Program-made: the position numbers and the translations under genes
Shown: piece by piece, positions 1-6,658 of the stretch
Layout: every line of letters starts with the position of its first letter
How positions within the stretch are numbered: position 1 is the stretch's first letter
Source: Sulfidibacterium sp964473395
Lineage (GTDB): Bacteria > Bacteroidota > Bacteroidia > Bacteroidales > F082
Assembly (NCBI GenBank): GCA_964473395.1
Contig: CAYYOW010000010.1
Location: forward strand, 1-40,860
Direction: 5' to 3'
Length of the DNA: 40,860 nt
Notes under the pieces: generated by a model
Told to the model about the DNA's origin: nothing
The model's input: the letters and a program-made list of their open reading frames with translations, nothing else
Database searches by the model: none

Positions 1-197
1 TGTTTTAAAAAATTGATGAGTAAAGATTTACCCCAACTTCGGACCTCCCAAAACAAGGCTGCAAAAATAGGTATTTTTCTTTTATTCAGTCCACCCGTAA
101 CCACTTTTTCTTTTTGCTGTTGAAAACAATCCCGGTTCCACTGCTTAAAGCATCCACCTTTAAGTTACTCAAGCAAATAATAACAAAATAAAATCTT
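1..197. other. Non-coding left edge with a candidate leftward promoter
   Basis: No convincing gene lies here. On the minus strand, CAAAAATA at 62-69 reads TATTTTTG, a match to the Bacteroidetes -7 box TAnnTTTG, so a gene beyond the left edge may be transcribed leftward from here. No -33 TTG at the proper spacing was seen, so this is a weak inference. Confidence 0.3.
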
Positions 198-205
198 TAT
201 CTTTG
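198..205 (+). promoter_or_regulatory. Candidate -7 box of the rubrerythrin-like gene
   Basis: TATCTTTG matches the Bacteroidetes -7 consensus TAnnTTTG and sits 20 bases before the ATG at 226. No clear -33 TTG is present. Confidence 0.55.
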
Positions 206-225
206 TAGAATAAAGAATAAACCCA

Positions 226-729
226 ATGGACACAAAAGATACAGCACTGGACATCCTGAAAACAGCTATCCTGCTGGAACGGCAGGGTAAAGCTTTCTAC
301 ACGCAGGCCGCCCGGAACAGTGAGAGCAAGTCGGCAACAATAATCTTTGAGAGGATGGCCGAAGAGGAAGACGAACACATCACATTCCTCACCAAACAAG
401 CTCAAAATTATGTAAAAGACCATGCTTTTCTACATCCCGAAGTACATGTTGAAGACGACGATAGCAATGTGGAAATTTTAACCGGCAAGGTTAAAGAGGA
501 AATCAATGCCGCCGGTTTTGAAGCCGCCGCCATCTCCGCAGCTATTGACTTTGAAAACCGTGCCATCAAGGTCTATTCCGACCGGGCAGCACAAGCCACC
601 GACCCGGCGGAAAAAAAGATGTACCAAATGCTGGCCGACTGGGAAAAAGGGCATCATCATCTATTGTTTCGACTCAATGAAGAGCTGAAAGAAGAAATCT
701 GGAACGATAACAACTTCTGGCCTTTCTAG
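226..729 (+). CDS. Ferritin-like / rubrerythrin-type diiron protein
   Basis: A 167-residue all-helical protein with the rubrerythrin-type ferritin-like pattern. The first helix carries AILLERQGKAFY, followed by a MAEEEDEHITFL helix (about residues 44-55), and the C-terminal half repeats the theme with AIDFENRAIKVYSDRA and a final EKGHHHLLFRL helix. These Glu/His-rich helices are where the diiron ligands of this family sit. No C-terminal rubredoxin CxxC domain is present, so it is a short rubrerythrin-like form. The family reduces peroxide or handles iron in the cytosol of anaerobes; the exact substrate cannot be read from sequence. It stands alone, with its own -7 box and a terminator shared with the convergent ilvE. 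The ATG at 226 is the only plausible start. Confidence 0.85.
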   Translation: MDTKDTALDILKTAILLERQGKAFYTQAARNSESKSATIIFERMAEEEDEHITFLTKQAQNYVKDHAFLHPEVHVEDDDSNVEILTGKVKEEINAAGFEAAAISAAIDFENRAIKVYSDRAAQATDPAEKKMYQMLADWEKGHHHLLFRLNEELKEEIWNDNNFWPF

Positions 730-744
730 CCACGGCGAATCCAT

Positions 745-779
745 AAAAAAAACGCAGAACAAAAGTCCTGCGTTTTTTT
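745..779. terminator. Bidirectional intrinsic terminator between the ferritin-like gene and ilvE
   Basis: The arms AAAAAAAACGCAG and CTGCGTTTTTTT enclose a short loop (AACAAAAGTC). The A-tract on one side and T-tract on the other let it work for both convergent genes. Confidence 0.85.
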
Positions 780-796
780 ATGGCTAATTTTAAATA

Positions 797-1861
797 TCAA
801 ATCCCGTCTATCACGGTTATCCACCCGTGTGCATCTTCGATGGTTCCTTCCTGGATGCCACGCAGGTGATGGTACAGTTTCGTGGAAACAGGCCCGGGCT
901 CATCGCCATACTCCACCGTTTTTCCTGTGGAATGGTCTTTTATCTTTTTGATGGGGGAGATAATAGCAGCTGTCCCGCAGGCGCCGGCTTCTTCAAACGA
1001 ATCAAGTTCATCAAAAGGTACCTTACGCCGTTCCACTTTTAGACCAATATCTTCGGCAATCTGTAGTAAACTCTTGTTGGTAATTGATGGTAGGATACTG
1101 TCTGATTTTGGTGTAATATAAGTGTTATCCTTAATGGCGAAAAAGTTGGCAGGACCGGCTTCATCGATATATTTTTTCTCCAATGCATCAAGAAAAAGTA
1201 CGGAAGCAAAACCTCCCTGATGCGCTCTCTCGCTGGAAAGCATACCGGCAGCATAGTTTCCGCCCACTTTGTATTTTCCGGTTCCCAGAGGTGCGGCACG
1301 GTCCATATCCCGAACCACTTCGATAGCTACCGGTTTAAATCCTTCCTTAAAATAAGGACCTACAGGCGTGACAAACACCATAAACATGTATTCCGCAGCT
1401 GGTTTTACACCTATCTGCGGCCCACTGCCTATAAGCAACGGTCTGACGTAGAGCGTTGCACCCGTGCCATAAGGTGGAATAAACCGTGCATTCATTTTCA
1501 CAGCCGTCTCTATAGCCTTGTAAAACAACTCATCCGGAACCTTGGCCATCATAACACCATGTGCCGAACCTCGCATCCTTTTAGCGTTTTCTTCCCAGCG
1601 AAACAGGCGAACTTTACCGTCTTTGCCACGGTAAGCTTTCAGCCCTTCAAAAGCCTCCTGACCGTAGTGCAGAGCCGTAGCCGCTATATGAATGGGTACA
1701 TATTCGGAAGAACTTATCTCAAGCTCTCCCCACTTCCCATCACGAAAATAACAGCGTACGTTGTAATCAGTTTTTAAATAACCGAAAGGCAGATTGCCCC
1801 AGTCCATGTTCTTTAAATCTTCCATTATTTCTAATTTTTTTGCTGGTGCGAATTTAAGCAT
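797..1861 (-). CDS. ilvE: Branched-chain amino acid aminotransferase
   Basis: A 354-residue fold-type IV PLP aminotransferase that interconverts Leu, Ile and Val with their 2-oxo acids using 2-oxoglutarate/Glu. Visible family marks are ALHYGQEAFEGLKAYRG near residue 65, the YVRPLLIGSG segment, the PLP lysine in YKVGGNYAAGM (Lys198) and the EEAGACGTAAIISP segment that binds the cofactor phosphate. Length is normal for the long BCAT class. The ATG at 1861 gives an N-terminal stretch of about 12 residues not usual for the family; an ATG at 1825 (MEDLKNMDWGNL) is an equally good or better start, preceded by an A-rich stretch. It is monocistronic and convergent with the ferritin-like gene. No leader peptide or T-box was seen upstream. 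Confidence 0.93.
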   Translation of the reverse strand: MLKFAPAKKLEIMEDLKNMDWGNLPFGYLKTDYNVRCYFRDGKWGELEISSSEYVPIHIAATALHYGQEAFEGLKAYRGKDGKVRLFRWEENAKRMRGSAHGVMMAKVPDELFYKAIETAVKMNARFIPPYGTGATLYVRPLLIGSGPQIGVKPAAEYMFMVFVTPVGPYFKEGFKPVAIEVVRDMDRAAPLGTGKYKVGGNYAAGMLSSERAHQGGFASVLFLDALEKKYIDEAGPANFFAIKDNTYITPKSDSILPSITNKSLLQIAEDIGLKVERRKVPFDELDSFEEAGACGTAAIISPIKKIKDHSTGKTVEYGDEPGPVSTKLYHHLRGIQEGTIEDAHGWITVIDGI

Positions 1862-1960
1862 TTTTCATCCAATTCTATCCATCTCCACCGAATAAATTAA
1901 TGAAATTTACGGGTTTCCCTTAGACATTTTCCAATAAATAAAATAAAAACAGAGAAATTC

Positions 1961-1991
1961 TTGACATCGCATTAATTTTGAAATATATTTG
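1961..1991 (+). promoter_or_regulatory. Strong Bacteroidetes-type promoter for the DUF5320 gene
   Basis: TTG (1961-1963, within TTGACA) and TATATTTG (1984-1991) are separated by exactly 20 bases, matching the primary sigma factor consensus TTG-N19-21-TAnnTTTG. Transcription should start at about 1995-1998. Confidence 0.8.
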
Positions 1992-1995
1992 CAAA

Positions 1996-2011
1996 ATGAA
2001 CATAAGTTCAT
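1996..2011. promoter_or_regulatory. Operator-like perfect palindrome over the predicted start site
   Basis: ATGAAC-ATAA-GTTCAT is a perfect 6-bp inverted repeat with a 4-base spacer. It starts 4 bases after the -7 box, a position where a bound repressor would block transcription. The regulator is not in the window. Confidence 0.5.
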
Positions 2012-2044
2012 AATGGAAAATAAAAAAAATTAATTAATTTAAAA

Positions 2045-2052
2045 AAAGGAGG
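2045..2052 (+). promoter_or_regulatory. Strong Shine-Dalgarno sequence of the DUF5320 gene
   Basis: AAAGGAGG is fully complementary to the 16S anti-SD core and lies 5 bases before the ATG at 2058. Other genes of the window have A-rich upstream regions without such a site. Confidence 0.8.
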
Positions 2053-2057
2053 TTGAA

Positions 2058-2342
2058 ATGCCCAGAAGAAATGGAACAGGACCTGCCGGGCAAGGCCCGA
2101 TGACAGGCAGAGGAACAGGACGTTGTGCCGGAAACGACGTATCCCATTATGGTAACGGATTCTCAGGCAGAGGCCAACGGTCTGCAAGAGGCTTAGGCTT
2201 AGGCAGGAGTTTTGGTTTTAGAAATGATAACCAGATGCCTTACACCGAAACTTCGGAGAAGAGCCGGGTTGAAACAGCCATCAATGCCTTGAAAAATCAG
2301 TTGCAATATCTGGAAAAAAGGCGTGATGATATGGATAGATAA
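2058..2342 (+). CDS. DUF5320 domain-containing small protein
   Basis: A 94-residue protein that opens with MPRRNGTGPAGQGPMTGRG and continues with GTGRCAG, the hallmark Gly/Arg-rich N-terminus of DUF5320. Residues 60-94 form a predicted coiled coil (ETAINALKNQLQYLEKRRDD). The family is of unknown function; members often accompany dinitrogenase iron-molybdenum cofactor (NifX/NafY-like) proteins, but none is adjacent here. The start is fixed by AAAGGAGG at 2045-2052, six bases before the ATG. So strong a Shine-Dalgarno is unusual in Bacteroidetes, where initiation is mostly SD-independent, and it is the only one of this strength seen in the window, which may mean transfer from an SD-using lineage. 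The gene is monocistronic, with a good promoter and terminator. Confidence 0.8.
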   Translation: MPRRNGTGPAGQGPMTGRGTGRCAGNDVSHYGNGFSGRGQRSARGLGLGRSFGFRNDNQMPYTETSEKSRVETAINALKNQLQYLEKRRDDMDR

Positions 2343-2365
2343 TCCGGTTACGACCTGGTAAGATG

Positions 2366-2406
2366 AGCAAAGGTGTAATTTCAGATAAAGATTTTGCACC
2401 TTTGCT
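2366..2406 (+). terminator. Intrinsic terminator after the DUF5320 gene
   Basis: AGCAAAGGTGTAA (2366-2378) pairs with TTGCACCTTTGCT (2394-2406) over 13 bp with a single G-U pair and a 15-base loop, followed by TTTC. Confidence 0.75.
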
Positions 2407-2496
2407 TTTCAATAAACAAGCTACTGAAACACTAAAAAGCCACCAAACCTGATAATTATATAATGGGATAGAGATATAATTCCGGCAATAAAAAGA

Positions 2497-2527
2497 TTGC
2501 TTTATACTGGTTTTTTATCTATATTTG
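2497..2527 (+). promoter_or_regulatory. Promoter of the ppnP operon
   Basis: TTG at 2497-2499 and TATATTTG at 2520-2527 are spaced by exactly 20 bases. The predicted start site (about 2532) lies before the ATG at 2557. Confidence 0.8.
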
Positions 2528-2556
2528 GGTCATTAAAAACTAATAATATCAGACTT

Positions 2557-2838
2557 ATGTTTCAGCTAAGAAAATATCATGGCGAACGTGTCCAGTCACT
2601 GACCTATGATGACGGAAAGAAAGCATTTTCCGTAGGAATTATTTCTCCGGGAGAATATGAATTCGGGGCTATTAAAAAAGAAATTACGACCGTAACCTCC
2701 GGAAAAATAAGTGCCTGGGTTGAAGGAGACGACCAATGGAAGGATTATTCAGCCTTTCAGGAATTTATCATTCCTGAACATAAAAATTTCAGGTATAAAG
2801 TAAATGAAACCAGTTCTTACATCTGTTTTTACGAATAA
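2557..2838 (+). CDS. ppnP: Pyrimidine/purine nucleoside phosphorylase (PpnP, DUF1255 family)
   Basis: From the ATG at 2557 the product is 93 residues, the usual size of PpnP (E. coli YaiE). PpnP is a small cupin-fold enzyme that phosphorolyses many nucleosides to base and ribose 1-phosphate. Matching segments are the N-terminal EYFxG-like KYHGERVQSL, the core GIISPGEYEFGA followed by ITTVTSG, and the C-terminal end IPEHKNFRYKVNETSSYICFYE. An in-frame TTG at 2497 would add 20 residues, but that TTG is the -33 element of the promoter, so the extension cannot be translated from this transcript. It is the first gene of a three-gene run (TPR protein 14 bases on, then a methyltransferase), with no evident link in function to the other two. 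Confidence 0.88.
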   Translation: MFQLRKYHGERVQSLTYDDGKKAFSVGIISPGEYEFGAIKKEITTVTSGKISAWVEGDDQWKDYSAFQEFIIPEHKNFRYKVNETSSYICFYE

Positions 2839-2852
2839 AATCCATTATAAAA

Positions 2853-3167
2853 TTGGAAAAAGAAAAATTGTTAAAACAGCTTCAGGGCGTGGAAGGCGAA
2901 GAAAACATTCTTAAAGCTGTGAAAATGCTGGGTGAAGCCATTAAAGCTCAGCCGGGAGATGAAGCGCTATACTTTATGCGGGCAGAGTTTTTCTATAAAC
3001 TAAACCGTTACGGGGCTGCTATCAACGACTATAATAAGGTGGTGGAGCTGAATCCCGAAAACAAAGAGGCTGTCGGAAAAATTGATTTAATTCATACCAT
3101 TTTACGTTATAATAATACGGATATCTATGCCAGCCCCAACACCAACATGGACCCCTGGCTGGAATAA
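2853..3167 (+). CDS. Small tetratricopeptide-repeat protein
   Basis: A 104-residue cytosolic protein, probably starting at TTG 2853 (MEKEKLLKQL); no ATG lies near the ppnP stop, and the first internal Met would remove the N-terminal helix. Residues about 20-85 hold two TPR-like helix pairs; the second is the clearer one (ALYFMRAEFFYKLNRYGAAINDYNKVVELNPENKEA, described here in two parts: A-L-Y-F at the start and the diagnostic Asn-Pro-Glu turn at the end). It lacks a signal peptide. TPR modules bind protein partners, but nothing shows which. It lies 14 bases after ppnP and 2 bases before the methyltransferase ATG, so it is surely cotranscribed. The TTG start is the uncertain point. Confidence 0.7.
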   Translation: MEKEKLLKQLQGVEGEENILKAVKMLGEAIKAQPGDEALYFMRAEFFYKLNRYGAAINDYNKVVELNPENKEAVGKIDLIHTILRYNNTDIYASPNTNMDPWLE

Positions 3168-3169
3168 TA

Positions 3170-3835
3170 ATGAAAAGAAATATGGAAAAACTGTATCCCG
3201 AATCCGGCGTGGAACTCAACCCGTTTGTTTCGAAACATTACGACAAATTGATGAACATTCTGTCGTTTGGTAAATACAAAGGCTTTATTCATCACGCTGT
3301 CCGCGATATGAATATTCAAAAAGAGGATGCCATTCTGGATTTGGGCTGTGGTACGGGACGAAACGCCTGCCTTATGGCGCAATATCTTGGCGACAAGGGT
3401 TTTATTACAGGACTTGATATTTCCGAAGCTATGGAAAAACAGTTCAGCAAAAACTGCCAGAAATATCCCAATATCGAATTCATCAACCGGCGTATCGACC
3501 AGCCGTTCCAGCTGGACAGAACTTACGACAAAGTTTTTATCAGCTTTGTACTGCATGGCTTTCCTCAAAATATTCGCGAAAACATTATCAAAAATGCGTT
3601 CAAACATCTGAGGCCGGGAGGTACTTTTAATATTCTTGATTTTGGGGAATTCGACATGGATGCTATGCCATTTTATTACCGCATTCCTTTCCAAAAAGGA
3701 GAATGCCCGTATGCCTTTGATTTTATTAAACGCGACCTGAAAAGAATGCTTTCCGACTTTGGCTTCGGCGACTTTGAAGAGCACCTCTACTTTCACAACT
3801 ATGGCCGCTTAATGGTGGCACATAAGATTTCGTAA
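3170..3835 (+). CDS. Class I SAM-dependent methyltransferase
   Basis: A 221-residue Rossmann-fold methyltransferase. Motif I is ILDLGCGTGRN (about residues 53-63), with the acidic residue after beta-2 in TGLDIS and the post-motif region FISFVLHGFPQNIRENIIKNA, then LRPGGTFNILDFGE, as in the UbiE/COQ5-like and Methyltransf_11/25 groups. The substrate is unknown; it is not a convincing UbiE because the menaquinone-specific segments are missing. The ATG at 3170 starts 2 bases after the TPR stop (TAATAATG), so the two are translationally close; an ATG at 3182 is an alternative. It is the last gene of the ppnP operon. Confidence 0.82.
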   Translation: MKRNMEKLYPESGVELNPFVSKHYDKLMNILSFGKYKGFIHHAVRDMNIQKEDAILDLGCGTGRNACLMAQYLGDKGFITGLDISEAMEKQFSKNCQKYPNIEFINRRIDQPFQLDRTYDKVFISFVLHGFPQNIRENIIKNAFKHLRPGGTFNILDFGEFDMDAMPFYYRIPFQKGECPYAFDFIKRDLKRMLSDFGFGDFEEHLYFHNYGRLMVAHKIS

Positions 3836-3875
3836 TCCATCATATCGAAATCTTTCCAAATTAATACTCAAACGA

Positions 3876-3903
3876 TTGAAATCAGGCAAAAAATATATCT
3901 TTG
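3876..3903 (+). promoter_or_regulatory. Candidate promoter of the Cys-leader/PLP-enzyme unit
   Basis: TATCTTTG (3896-3903) matches TAnnTTTG. A TTG at 3876-3878 lies 17 bases upstream, slightly short for the consensus. The start site would be at about 3908, 15 bases before the leader ORF. Confidence 0.6.
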
Positions 3904-3922
3904 CCTTTTAAAAAAAAAGTAA

Positions 3923-3988
3923 ATGAACCATTGTTGTAGTAACGGCGCTTGTTGTTGTCAAATGTTTTTTTTGACACCTGATATATAA
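3923..3988 (+). CDS. Cys-rich leader peptide (candidate attenuator peptide)
   Basis: This 21-codon ORF starts MNHCCSNGACCC and ends with TPDI. Five of its first 12 residues are Cys, in runs of two and three TGT codons. It begins about 15 bases after the predicted transcription start and is followed at once by a hairpin and an intrinsic terminator, then by a cysteine-desulfurase-like gene. That order (leader ORF rich in one amino acid, hairpin, terminator, gene related to that amino acid) is the textbook layout of ribosome-dependent attenuation. Cys-rich leaders acting on sulfur genes are known from actinobacteria; I do not know of a described case equal to this one. It may instead be a metal- or thiol-sensing peptide, or a chance ORF; translation is not shown. 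Confidence 0.6.
   Translation: MNHCCSNGACCCQMFFLTPDI
3956..3976 (+). promoter_or_regulatory. Hairpin overlapping the Cys-Cys-Cys codons
   Basis: TGTCAAA (3956-3962) and TTTGACA (3970-3976) form a perfect 7-bp stem that starts on the last Cys codon of the leader ORF. A ribosome paused at the Cys codons would prevent it. The loop segment TGTTTT (3963-3968) can instead pair with AAAACA (3992-3997) in the terminator's left arm, a possible antiterminator. Confidence 0.5.
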
Positions 3989-3991
3989 TTC

Positions 3992-4027
3992 AAAACAGCC
4001 CTTTTCACCGAAAGAGGCTGTTTTTTT
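3992..4027 (+). terminator. Intrinsic terminator in the leader (attenuator)
   Basis: AAAACAGCC-CTTT pairs with AAAG-A-GGCTGTTTT around loop TCACCG, followed by a run of T (to 4027). It ends 40 bases before the ATG of the PLP enzyme, so read-through is needed to express that gene. Confidence 0.75.
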
Positions 4028-4066
4028 GTTTGTCGCTGTTACCTGAACATAAAATAAATTACGGGC

Positions 4067-5536
4067 ATGCAGAATCTGGAAAAACATTTTGAAAAGTTTA
4101 GAAAGAATACCATCGGCAACGAACAATATTTTGAAACGCCTTATGGCCGAAAAAAAATGATTTATGCCGACTGGATAGCCAGCGGAAGACTTTATGCCCC
4201 CATCGAAGAGCGGATTACAAAAGTCATCGGCCCCTATGTTGGAAATACTCACACCGAGACATCGGAAACGGGTACGCTGATGACCAAAGCCTATCATTAT
4301 GCGCACAAAAAAATCAAAGCCCATGTGCACGCCGGTCCCGATGACGTTATTATCACTGCCGGTTTTGGTATGACCGAGGTAGTCAACAAGCTGCAACGTA
4401 TTCTTGGTTTTAAAAACTGTGCTACCTACGATGATGAGAAATGCATACCCAAAGAGGAAAAGCCGGTGGTTTTTATCACACACATGGAGCATCACTCTAA
4501 CCAGACTTCATGGTTAGAAACAATTGCCGACATGGTACTGCTACAGCAGGATGAGAACAACCGGGTTGATCCGGATGAACTGCGTAAACAATTATTAAAA
4601 TATGCCGACCGGAAAGTAAAAATCGGTTCCTTCTCAGCCTGCTCCAATGTTACTGGCGTAGAACCTCCTTACCACAAACTGGCAGGAATAATGCACGAAT
4701 ACGGCGGTCTCGCTTTTATAGATTTTGCCGGTTCGGGCCCTTATGTGGACATCGATATGCATCCCGAGAACAAGCTGGAATATCTGGATGCCATCTTCTT
4801 CTCACCACATAAATTTTTGGGTGGTCCCGGTAGCCCCGGCGTATTGATTTTCAATAAAAAAATGTACAACCGAAAGGCTCCTGACCAGCCGGGCGGCGGA
4901 ACCGTGGAATGGACCAACCCCTGGGGAGAGCATATGTATTATGACGATATTGAGTTACGCGAAGATGGTGGTACACCCGGGTTTCTGCAAACTATGCGTG
5001 CTGCCATGGCCATAGAGGTTAAAGAACAAATGAATCCTAAACTTATCCGCAAGCGGGAGCAGCAGTTGGTAAAAAGAGCCTTCGACGGGTTCGCAGATAT
5101 TCCGGACGTACATATCCTGGCGGAAAATGTCAAAGAACGGCTGGGGATATTTTCGTTTTATATGGATAATGTACATTACAACCTTGTGGCAAAGCTGCTG
5201 AACGACCGCTTTGGCGTGCAGGTACGTGGTGGCTGTGCCTGTGCCGGAACTTACGGGCATATTTTGCTCGGCATCGGACGGGAAGAATCACACCGTATTA
5301 CCGATATGATTAAGGCCGGAGACCACTCTAAGAAACCAGGGTTTATCCGCGTTTCACTACACCCGACCATGACGGACGAAGAGCTGGAAGTGATTATCGA
5401 TGCCATAAAGCAAATTGCCAAAAACCACGAAGAATGGGCGAAAGATTATCACTACAACACAATCAGCAACGAATTTTATCATCGCAAGGAAAAAAACCGC
5501 GATGGGCAGGTTAAGGAGTGGTTTAGCTTTGAATAA
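4067..5536 (+). CDS. Class V aminotransferase-fold PLP enzyme, cysteine desulfurase-like
   Basis: A 489-residue fold-type I PLP enzyme of the aminotransferase class V / cysteine desulfurase superfamily. The PLP lysine is Lys249 in FFSPHKFLGGPGSPGVL; the phosphate/ring-binding steps are seen as THMEHHSNQTSW near residue 140 and AFIDFAGSGPYVDIDMHP near 218. A cysteine loop, VRGGCACAGTYGH (Cys390 and Cys392), occupies the place of the catalytic Cys of desulfurases, although the motif differs from SufS (RxGHHCAQP), so SufS identity is not claimed. It is longer than SufS (about 405) because of a C-terminal extension. Substrates could be cysteine, selenocysteine or a related thiol compound. It is monocistronic behind a Cys-rich leader and terminator, which supports a link to cysteine. 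No scaffold protein (SufE/IscU) is nearby. Confidence 0.82.
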   Translation: MQNLEKHFEKFRKNTIGNEQYFETPYGRKKMIYADWIASGRLYAPIEERITKVIGPYVGNTHTETSETGTLMTKAYHYAHKKIKAHVHAGPDDVIITAGFGMTEVVNKLQRILGFKNCATYDDEKCIPKEEKPVVFITHMEHHSNQTSWLETIADMVLLQQDENNRVDPDELRKQLLKYADRKVKIGSFSACSNVTGVEPPYHKLAGIMHEYGGLAFIDFAGSGPYVDIDMHPENKLEYLDAIFFSPHKFLGGPGSPGVLIFNKKMYNRKAPDQPGGGTVEWTNPWGEHMYYDDIELREDGGTPGFLQTMRAAMAIEVKEQMNPKLIRKREQQLVKRAFDGFADIPDVHILAENVKERLGIFSFYMDNVHYNLVAKLLNDRFGVQVRGGCACAGTYGHILLGIGREESHRITDMIKAGDHSKKPGFIRVSLHPTMTDEELEVIIDAIKQIAKNHEEWAKDYHYNTISNEFYHRKEKNRDGQVKEWFSFE

Positions 5537-5572
5537 ATTCACCTCACTTCAGGTACAAGGCCACCTGGAAAG

Positions 5573-6658
5573 TTAACGTCCGAAGAGAAAATCCACGCGG
5601 CATGGGCCTTCCTCGGAATGCATACAGGCACCAAGAGCATTGATAGGATTACATGCGTTTGCAAAATGCGGACACTCCTGCGGTATTTTTGTACCCCACA
5701 TAATTTCACCGCAAAGGCAGCATTCCGGCAAGACCGGCTCAAGCGTTTTTACATCAAAGAAGATTTCTTCCGCATCGTGTATACGGTAGGCTCTTTTGAT
5801 TTTAAACCCACTGTCTTTTATTTTTCCAAAACCCATCCATTCCGCATCATCCGTTTCAAAAACCTCTTCGAGCAGCTGATGCGACTGGAGATTGCCTTCT
5901 GCGGTAACAGCAGAAGGAAACAAGTTTTCCGGTATGGCTGTTTTGGCGTTGGTTTGTTTTACAAGATGAAGAACAGCATCCAGAATATCTTCCGGCTCAT
6001 AACCACTGATGGCCTGCTGTTTATGATGCTTCTCGGAAATTACCTCGAAATAATCCGTACCCATACTGGCCGCCACTCTTCCCGAGCTGATAAATCCGTC
6101 AACAGGTATTTCGTTCCGCTGCAAAACCGCTTCCATGCCCGGTAGCATACATTTATGGTCACACAAAACATGAAAATTAAAAATTCCTGCCACTTTGGCT
6201 TGCAAAATAGCTGCTGCCGTTGATGACGCTGCCGACTCAAAGCCCAAAGCAGGAAATATTACCCTTTTCCTGCGATTCTTTTTGGCCAGCATCAGCGCAT
6301 CCATAATGCTGTGTATCACACGAATATCCGCGCCGGTAGTACGGGCTTTTTCCAGCGTAGAGCTACTCCCGGGAATACCCAGCAAATCGCCGTAAGTGGC
6401 AATGATTACATTACTGCGGTTACTGTATTCCAGCAACTTATCAATAAATACAGGAGAGGAGAGGCAGGCCGGACAACCCGGACCATAATGGATATGGATT
6501 TGCTTTGGCAACAGCCGGTCAAGGTGATATTTCTTAATGGTTACCCTGTAGCCGCTGCAAAAAGCCATAATATGCACGGGCGTGGTCACTACTTTCTCTA
6601 TTTCGGCAAGTAGTTGCTGCCGCTTTTCGTCCGGATCAAAATTTATATCTCCGCTCAT
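5573..6658 (-). CDS. HypD homologue with an altered active-site motif
   Basis: A 361-residue protein that is clearly HypD-like along its length: HYGPGCPACL (Cys62, Cys65) matches the HypD GPGCPVC motif, ATYGDLLGIPGSSSTL matches FGDMMRVPGS, FPALGFESAASSTAAAI matches the FGLGFETTxPTTA region, and the C-terminus keeps the Fe-S Cys pattern (Cys316, 329, 336, 345, 353; LGACMHSEEGPC). HypD normally builds the Fe(CN)2CO unit of NiFe hydrogenases with HypC. Here the essential CG[GT]HTH motif reads C34-S-G-Y-R-V: the Cys stays, both His are gone. No hypC, hypE or hydrogenase gene is near. Its ATG overlaps the stop of the dehydrogenase by 4 bases (ATGA), so it is translationally coupled as the third gene of the lplA operon. 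Its role is unknown; the name HypD is a homology statement only. Confidence 0.8.
   Translation of the reverse strand: MSGDINFDPDEKRQQLLAEIEKVVTTPVHIMAFCSGYRVTIKKYHLDRLLPKQIHIHYGPGCPACLSSPVFIDKLLEYSNRSNVIIATYGDLLGIPGSSSTLEKARTTGADIRVIHSIMDALMLAKKNRRKRVIFPALGFESAASSTAAAILQAKVAGIFNFHVLCDHKCMLPGMEAVLQRNEIPVDGFISSGRVAASMGTDYFEVISEKHHKQQAISGYEPEDILDAVLHLVKQTNAKTAIPENLFPSAVTAEGNLQSHQLLEEVFETDDAEWMGFGKIKDSGFKIKRAYRIHDAEEIFFDVKTLEPVLPECCLCGEIMWGTKIPQECPHFANACNPINALGACMHSEEGPCRVDFLFGR

Noticed and set aside
1220..1777. 185-codon plus-strand open frame antisense to ilvE
   Set aside because: It lies fully inside ilvE on the other strand and has no family resemblance; a shadow of coding bias.
3125..3796. 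223-codon minus-strand frame antisense to the methyltransferase
   Set aside because: Overlaps a gene with clear SAM-binding motifs; no recognised domain.
3908..4495. 195-codon minus-strand frame across the leader region and the PLP enzyme
   Set aside because: Antisense to a clear enzyme and to the leader/terminator; the sequence looks unlike a protein family.
4067..5536. SufS of a suf operon
   Set aside because: The Cys loop and length differ from SufS and no sufBCD/E or iscU gene is adjacent.
5550..5567. CAGGT/ACCTG dyad between the PLP enzyme and the HypD-like gene as terminator
   Set aside because: Only five base pairs and no T-tract on either strand.
5573..6658. Hydrogenase maturation locus
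   Set aside because: Only a HypD-like gene is present, its key motif is changed, and no other hyp or hydrogenase gene is in the window.
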